NCBI GenBank assembly: GCA_036435485.1
Contig: CM071600.1
Coordinates: forward strand, 58,587,546 to 58,651,545
Origin: Saposhnikovia divaricata
Taxonomy: Eukaryota; Streptophyta; Magnoliopsida; Apiales; Apiaceae
DNA length: 64,000 nt
Reading direction: 5' to 3'
The first letter of the stretch is position 1, and each line of letters begins with the position of its first letter. Below the pieces are notes generated by a model. The model had not been told where the DNA came from, searched no databases, and saw nothing but the letters and a program-made list of their open reading frames with translations. Positions 57,331 to 64,000 of this stretch are shown here, in pieces. Position numbers and translations under genes: made by a program.

Positions 57331-60062
57331 ATTTACTTAAATATTTTCCTCCGAGGTAATCTCGATATATCAAGGAATATTGACTCCCGGTCTATTTTTG
57401 ATTAATAAGATGTATACGCCCTTCTATGAGGGTCTTACAATAACCGGCTTATAACTGATATATAACTATCTAGCTTATAAGCCAACAATAACATTCAGGG
57501 AACAAGTATATCAATTCAACTTGAAAGTAGGCATGCATGTAATGGCATATGTATATCAGCAATCATATATATATATATATTTATTCAATCACAACAACAG
57601 CCTAAAAGAAGGGAATTGAAACTTGCCTGGTAGTCGAGTACGGTAAGGGGTAGTGGTAGCGGGTCCCGGTTCAGCTTGGTGATCTATAAATAGCCAAGGC
57701 ATTCGGGATTAATCACTTAACATATTAAAAGTTAAGTTATACTTAATTCGAAACACGTTCTCGAGTTATCTCGTTATACCCCTTTTTAGTGGATTACTTA
57801 TTATCACTGATCCGACCCGACATTCGTTCGTTAATACGACATGTCACTGCACTTATACTTGGGACATACTTAAGTCATATGAGTTCTATGGTTGATCGTT
57901 ACGAACCAATATTATACTCCGAGTTTTATCGCCCGTTTTCTAAGTGTTTTACCGAAGTTATAAAAGAGTCGTCTTTTAGGGGTTCGTTCGCGTTTAACCT
58001 TGACTCGAACATTTTTAATAAATCGAAAAATGCTCTTTTTGACATACGGTTTTCTTTCACACCTTCCTTCTTACCCCTAGTATTTATTTACCAAGATTCG
58101 CCATGACGTTACATAGTTTACGAGGGTTCAATTTCAGTTACGAACTTTCGTTTACGGATTCGAACTACTTTTAGTAATTTGGTCATAATTCCTAAACCGT
58201 AAATCAAAATGCTTCGATTCTTTCGCCAAAGTGATCTATGTTCAAAAATCTATCAGTAGGGTTCATTAACTTTCCAAGAACAGAGATTTATGGCTACTGA
58301 CCAGTTCGGTTTCTTAGTGTTAATGAAAATCGAGCATTACGACGGCTACGAATCGAGCGTTCTAAAATTCATTACGCAGCAACCAAGCCACACCGGGCAT
58401 CTAATCAACTTATACACATAATAAGCACCCCAACAAGTCCAGAAGCCACTGATCTTAGTATCAAACTCATCATGTTAATCAAATCACTAACTAAACATGC
58501 TTATAACATGAACATAATCATAACTAAGCTAGATCCATCAAGAACATGCTTAAAACTTAAAGTAGAGCAAGGGTTTTCAAGTCTTATACCTTCCTTGTAG
58601 TATGTAATAGCCTCACAAAGCTTGGTATTGCCCTTGGATGGCCTTAACTTAGCTAGGATCAACCATGAAAACAAGAAAAACAAAGATTAGTTCTTAGAAA
58701 CACTATTCATCATCACCTTTGATGATTTATTTGAAAATGAAAGGAAGTGAATTTGAGGCTGAAATTTCTAGGGGATCTAAGCTATGATATGTAGTAATTA
58801 CCCTAAAAATTAGAAGAACAAACAATGGTGGGAACCTCCTTTTCTAGCTCCTTGGCCGAAACTTTGAAGAAAAGAAAGGAATGGAGAGTGTTTGCTTGGT
58901 TTCTTGCTTTTCCTTGGTCAATTTTGCATAAAGTGAATTTGGATAGATAATATCTCATCCTAGTTGTGTTAGTGGAGTGTGATGTCATGGATGAGGCAAT
59001 TTGGAGAGACAAGTGTTATGTTTTGGATGGTGGAAGGCTAAGTATTGGTTGGTTTTTCTAAATACTACTTCCATCTCCAAGTATGCTAGTTACTTTAAGC
59101 CACTTGGTTGCTAGATATTTATTCTAGTAGCTTACACAAGACTCTTGCTTCCTCTGCTTGTTTCTGTGTCCGGTTATTACCCGTTTCGATTGATCGTTCG
59201 TGAGAATATTTCACGGATTTCTAATTAGGGTTTACCGGGAATCCTCTTTAATATTAATACTTTCATTCTAACTTTCCAATTTATATTCCTTAAATCCATT
59301 CGTTAAATACTTAAGGCTATCAGTGTCCAGGGAACTCTCGGAGAAAATAAAAGTGCGGTTTTTCAGAATCCGACAACTTTTACATACACTTATTTTCCCC
59401 CTGGATCACTAATACGAACTCGGAAATCCGTTCCGAATGCTTCTGTATAGTGTCGTCTCATATTATTATATACTCCCACCAAACACTATTCATTCTGTAT
59501 TCTTTACTTGTTCTCTTAGGGTGGTACAATTGTCCGTATTCTCTTTCGATCGTTCCTTAACCTTTTTACGGAACTACTGGATTAATCGTTATCGATCTGG
59601 ATGACATGAGGGTATTCTCTTGCTTGAAGTTGCCATATCTTATTCCCTTAGAAGATAGATTATTCTTACCTATGTTGTCACCCTTTAGCATTCTTCAAGA
59701 CATAAACATAATAAGGTCGAATTCCATTCATTCTTTCAAAATATCAATAATTACATTGTAGCCATAACCACTCCTCAGTGGTTTCCTACCTTCATTCTTA
59801 AATCAAATATAATAACATCCCAAAATATCAAATCCTCAAAGTTAATATCTCAATTCTTGGATTATAATAATATTTAATCCACTGTCCGGTCAAATATTAT
59901 ACCGAAAAGAATTTGGAATTTCTGAATTCCGATCGTCTCTGCATTCACTTATTTCCTCCGCGTATTACTAATATGACTTCGAAACATCCATATCACGTCC
60001 CGTACATAGGGTGGAGTGAAAAGTTTTCCAACTTACAAAATCACTATTCATCCACCAAATTA

Positions 60063-60135
60063 CTATGCACGTACAGGAAACACTATGCATGTACGGGAAA
60101 CACTGTGCACGTACGAGAAACACTATGCACGTACT
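60063..60135. repeat. 20-bp tandem repeat, 3.7 copies
   Basis: Unit CTATGCACGTACAGGAAACA with few changes per copy; GCACGTAC-like palindromic core in each. It lies near one end of the LTR. Confidence 0.9.
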
Positions 60136-60396
60136 CATTTCCTTTCAAGGATCCATTTGCTCCTTCCTGGATGGTAGATTATTCTTATCTAGGTCCTCAA
60201 CCATCGAATTACTCTATTCTGACAATATACCAATGCATCAGGATCATTGTCCAAAGCAATATCCATTCATTACAATCATTGTTCTTTGAAACCACCATTC
60301 ATTAGAGCTGGTGACTTGTTATCGGAATCATTGTTCCTCATTTTATCATTACTTAATAAAAAGTTTTAATTATATCCAAAATTTGGGGTTCTTACA

Positions 60397-61710
60397 GTCT
60401 CCCCTCCTTAAAAGGATTCCGTCCCGGAATCAGGTAGGAAGCAAAGAGTCATTTGCCTGTCGTTCACTTTTTAGCTTCCCGGTTAATTCTTAGTCGTTCT
60501 ACCCTTCCTCAGCACATCTTCTAGTGCTACAATCCATATTGTATCCTTTTTCCATCAACGTTGCTACTTTTCCTACAACTCACTATCCGGGTTATATTCT
60601 TACTCAGTCTTATCCTTATTGATACCTGCAGTAACATTGGTATCACTATCACCCTACGAATTCGGAGGTAACCTCGCTCGTACTGTGCATTTCCTGATTG
60701 CTTTAATCTTCGCAATCTCGATCAATATAGAGAAGTGGAAAGATTTATTGAGAGATCACTATGATCAATTGAACATTTGTTATATTGCATAGTTAGTACA
60801 GAAAGGGGCCAGCCTTTAGTACTTGACAAGCAATTAAACAAGTCATGGTATTCCACTTAGACTTCTATCACATAGACAGATAGTCACGTAGCAGTACCTC
60901 CCCTCCTAAAAGGGTTGTTCTTCTCAATTCATAAAGAAGATGAATAAGAGAGAAGAAGAGAAAAGAGTTCTAAAGGATTATAGAAAGCTTTCATGATTGT
61001 AGAATATCATACTCAGAATTTACCTCTGAACTATAGAGGTTTATCAAAGAAGAAATTAATCATAATTATATCCAATACTATTTGATCGCAATCTCAAGTG
61101 TCAACATATCTTGCTGCTTTGTCCATTATTCTATGGACAAATACTCTTGTTCAATCTTAGCGATACTCACATTCGGGAAATCCTTCAACCTTTCAGGTTA
61201 AATCTTAGATTTCTCACTTGACATCATTATTACTGACATCCCATATCATGTTACTAGCTTTTTCATAACTATAATATTGACACTATCAGGTTGTCATCCT
61301 GAGAATTCATTAGAAAACCCATTCATAACATTCCTTGCTTCTCATTCCATAGTTGCTTTCCCAGCCTTTTCTTTATCACTCACATCCTTCTTATTATCTG
61401 ATTCTTACTCATTTCTATTATTTACTTTCACCTTCACCTCTTTATTGAGACACCTTTTTGCACTTGGTACCTCCTTATCGGTATTCCGTCACATTTATTC
61501 TATAATCATCACGTTATTCCAATTTAAAATTTCTGAAATGAATCTGGCCCGATCCCTTTAACTTAGATTCATATAATCTACTTCTGCCAACCGTGTTTCT
61601 CATCACTTGTTCTTTTCTAACCATGGTTTTCCACAGGTTGTCTTTCGTAAGTCAGACCAGGTCGTATATCTACATGCTCGTACTCCTATCATCTGTTGAA
61701 CATCTGCATT
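60397..61710 (-). other. degenerate 3' internal region of chromovirus
   Basis: Non-coding as it stands. The end next to the LTR holds the polypurine tract. The region should include the C-terminus of pol (and a chromodomain if one was present), but I cannot recognise either. Confidence 0.45.
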
Positions 61711-61962
61711 TTACTGACGTAGCCTGGCCACATGAAAACCCGTTATGACCGTGCTATAAGTTTTGGGGGTAAGGCTGGCTCGAATACCGCCGTCCGAACA
61801 CTTTAAACTCTCAGGTGGCCCAATAAGTCTCGGGCTCAACTGCCCTTCCCTCCAAGTCTCATTAATTCTTTCCATGGGAATATCTTTAACATCATGAATC
61901 ATCAACCTCATATTCTCTATCTTGTTTGCGCAGAAGTACACTAACATAAACTTGTTTGTCAT
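61711..61962 (-). pseudogene. degenerate integrase C-terminus (GPY/F-like)
   Basis: An 83-codon minus-strand stretch with GQLSPRLIGPPESLK, which matches the G-x-LSPR-x-IGP block of gypsy integrase C-termini, and GFHVARLRQ, where HVSMLRK is usual. Between them similarity is blurred by frameshifts. It links the integrase to the 3' part of pol and marks the element as chromovirus-like. Confidence 0.65.
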
Positions 61963-64000
61963 TCATCAACATGCCATTTAGTTAATCAATGGCAGCACTT
62001 TCTTTATCTTTACATTGTCATCTACTTTCTTAGAAGAATCACCATCGCTTGTTGTTTACGTAGTGCATTAATAGCTAACCCTACGGGTTTCAAATCCCTT
62101 AGGGAGACAAAGTAATCACTATTCCTTATCCATAAGGAACACTTCCTGAACTTGATGTAGATATAACATGAAGTAGATAGAATTGCAGAAGAGTTTCAGG
62201 CATCGCAGCTAGGTCCGGTTGATGAAACTATCACTTATGCATCTTCCATAAAAGACTGGAAACTTAACGGTTTACTTCATCAATTTTGTACCATGGTCCT
62301 GGTTTGCCTCAAAACGGGACCTTCTAAGGTACGTAATATGCTTAAGATTCCATCAGGAATCGAATCTTTACTTAAACTATTATTACCTTCGATTCTTGCA
62401 CAATCATCAAAAGGAATGTAACTTCCTCCACTCCAATAGGACCTTCAAGGTCTTTCCAAATATCATTTTGTTTCTTCGGTATGAACATTTATAATTATTC
62501 CTTTATACTTAGACTGTCGGCCACCTCATTGGCCTTTCCTGATAATAATAATTTCTGGTAATCCTTGTTCCTTGGATATATTCCAATTCAAACATTTCTA
62601 CCTCATTCCCATCATTTTTGGGTGAAAGCATTCTCCCTTAAGCTCTGCTGATGGAGAAAAATATATTTATCAGTCTTTCTCCATAAGTCATTGCTTCCAC
62701 CTACCCGTGGGAACTTTATCACGTTTATTCCCAATCCTACTTAGGATACTTCTCTTCTTAGTTCTTTCCTTATCTTAGGATAATCTCAACCTTTATAGGT
62801 TCAATCCATACTTCCTCAGGGTCTCATACATGCCTCATCTGGCATTATTGTTACTATGTCATACATTCCTTACCAAACTTCCATTTTGAAGTTCGGAATA
62901 TTACCTTTTTCCTTGTAAGGTATCATAGGTCATCCTCATCCTTCCTCCTGTATTTATGGGTACAGGGTATATCAAAATGTCATTGATCAATACTCTAATA
63001 ATTCTATCTATGTTCTTTCCAGAACTCTTTTTAATAATCCTTACCGGTCATTGTTGCCTTAGCAAGTCCAACTCATATCATCTGAAGTCATAATGTCGTT
63101 ATTAGGGTTAATGCCACCCCTTGTGCATTCCCTAGGGTTTGTCTTAATTTATGGATATCATATCCTTAATTTAACTGCCAAAGAATTCTTGCATCTTATA
63201 ATTGGCAATCAGATCATGTATCCTTAATAAAGGTCTCTTTTCAATCATTCTCATTTGATAATCGATCGGTGGCTTAATGCCACCCTCTTCTTTCAGATAG
63301 TTGTCAGCCTATTTGGCCTTCCAAAAAGGCAACGTATGCCTACCTCCTCTCTTACAGAACTTGGTAACGGCAGCAAGGATGTTTTGGAAGATATTGGTCG
63401 AGTTCAACGTGAATCTCTTAGTACTTATCGTTCTTCTCAAATGTACTTGCCTTAGACAAAATTTCTACAGCATACTGATCCATCTCTGACCATTTCTATA
63501 CTCTCTTCATAAACCTTCGTTGTTTACTTCCCTTAGTCGTAATATGTTCATGGTATTCATGATACCCTAACATCATACATCTCAAGTCACTATACTTCCA
63601 TTTTACTCGTAATCTTGGACAACCATATACACATGAGTCACTTTAGTACGGGTTACCCCATCCCAAAAAGGTCTAGTAAATTCCCCATCAAAACATGGGT
63701 TGCAAAGGGTTTAGTAGAAGACTCCTACGATCTCATTAATATTTCCTTTATATCAGAAGCCCTTGCAGTCGGTGCTTACTTAGAAGCAACCCTGCTTTGT
63801 CTTTTCATTGCTGGTCTAGTCACTTTATAGTCCGTTGTGACTTGGCCTCAACTGGCCACACTAAAATAAAAATATATGATTTTAGGGGTTGGCTAATAGC
63901 ATTACTTTTCTAGCAATTGCCGGCATAGTGCCTTCTTCTTTGATACCTTTCTACCTTTCCAAAACTTTACTCCATATAAGTCTTAATCGACTACTCGGCA
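61963..64000 (-). pseudogene. degenerate pol with reverse transcriptase trace
   Basis: No long ORF on either strand. On the minus strand at about 62992-62966 LINDILIYP can be read, a damaged form of the catalytic (F/Y)xDDILIY block of gypsy reverse transcriptase. Its place, about 1 kb upstream of the integrase trace in element order, fits. Other short ORFs here, on both strands, are not supported. Confidence 0.5.

Larger units (their letters stand above)
55332..60396 (-). repeat. LTR of the chromovirus-like element, 5.1 kb
   Basis: In element orientation it starts TGTAAGAACCCCAAATTTTG and ends GGGGGTGTTACA. The ends match those of the solo LTR at 5783-9255 (same family or close relative), but this LTR is about 1.6 kb longer. 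It includes an AT-rich palindromic array (56560-57330) and a 20-bp repeat (60063-60135). The short ORFs inside are not supported as genes. Confidence 0.78.
55332..64000 (-). mobile_element. chromovirus-like Ty3/gypsy element, partial
   Basis: Inserted in the copia LTR after CTCTG (55327-55331, expected target repeat). The visible part is a 5.1 kb LTR (55332-60396), a polypurine tract next to it (minus-strand AAGGAGGGGAGAC at about 60397-60409) and about 3.6 kb of internal DNA read on the minus strand. Degenerate pol is recognisable (reverse transcriptase near 62980, integrase C-terminus at 61962-61711), in the right order for Ty3/gypsy, but no long ORF survives. The GxLSPRxIGP block is typical of chromoviruses. 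The 5' LTR and gag lie beyond the window. Confidence 0.8.

Noticed and set aside
63255..63455. Plus-strand ORF with SLFGLPKRQ, faintly like a gypsy integrase block
   Set aside because: It is on the wrong strand for the element and has no further integrase motif; likely chance.

Overview
This window is eukaryotic plant DNA, almost certainly from a dicot. It is AT-rich and full of nested transposable elements: LTR retrotransposons with plant-type primer-binding sites, Helitrons with plant-type termini, and multi-exon coding regions with GT-AG introns. I see no bacterial operons, CRISPR arrays, rRNA or tRNA genes. Element styles (a copia element with a long post-pol reading frame, a Tat-type gypsy element with an antisense ORF) resemble those of asterid genomes such as Apiaceae or Asteraceae. 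That placement is a guess.

Layout. 1-4431: AT-rich non-coding DNA, a short repeat at the very start, and a decayed gene on the minus strand (3399-4147). 4432-18615: a non-autonomous Helitron ('A') split by a Tat-type Ty3/gypsy element (5345-16941, minus strand). One LTR of that gypsy element is split by a 3.5 kb solo LTR (5783-9255) with a perfect 5-bp target duplication. 18623-38151: a second small Helitron ('C') split by a large, apparently autonomous Helitron in opposite orientation (20206-37415). The large one carries a multi-exon Rep/helicase gene and an RPA1-like gene. 38152-38454: a Helitron 5' fragment. 38455-40943: Helitron 'B', same family as A. 40973-41160: the first exon of an ordinary secreted or membrane protein gene, cut by a copia element (41161 to 55331 and beyond). 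The right LTR of that copia element is in turn cut by a chromovirus-like Ty3/gypsy element (55332 to the window end), of which one 5.1 kb LTR and a degenerate pol are visible.

How the parts work together. In the large Helitron, Rep (HUH nuclease, exons at 29543-32457) and a PIF1-type helicase (26088-27730) belong to one rolling-circle protein, and the RPA1-like protein (21294-24376) would bind single-stranded DNA. The small Helitrons A, B and C have only termini and would depend on such a protein. In the copia and gypsy elements, gag, protease, reverse transcriptase, RNase H and integrase are recognisable, but all carry stops or frameshifts, so none can act on its own now.

Most notable: the two-layer Helitron nest with all four ends visible; a ~190-bp satellite in three different introns of the Helitron Rep gene; duplicated exons in the 5' part of that gene; a ~4.7 kb second reading frame in the copia element; an array of TTCnnGAA motifs in both the copia LTR and the spacer before that second frame; a hairpin minisatellite and an antisense gene with its own TATA box in the Tat element; and a youngest insertion (the chromovirus) that already looks coding-dead. 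Exon limits were read by eye from GT/AG sites and are approximate at the 5' end of the Rep gene.
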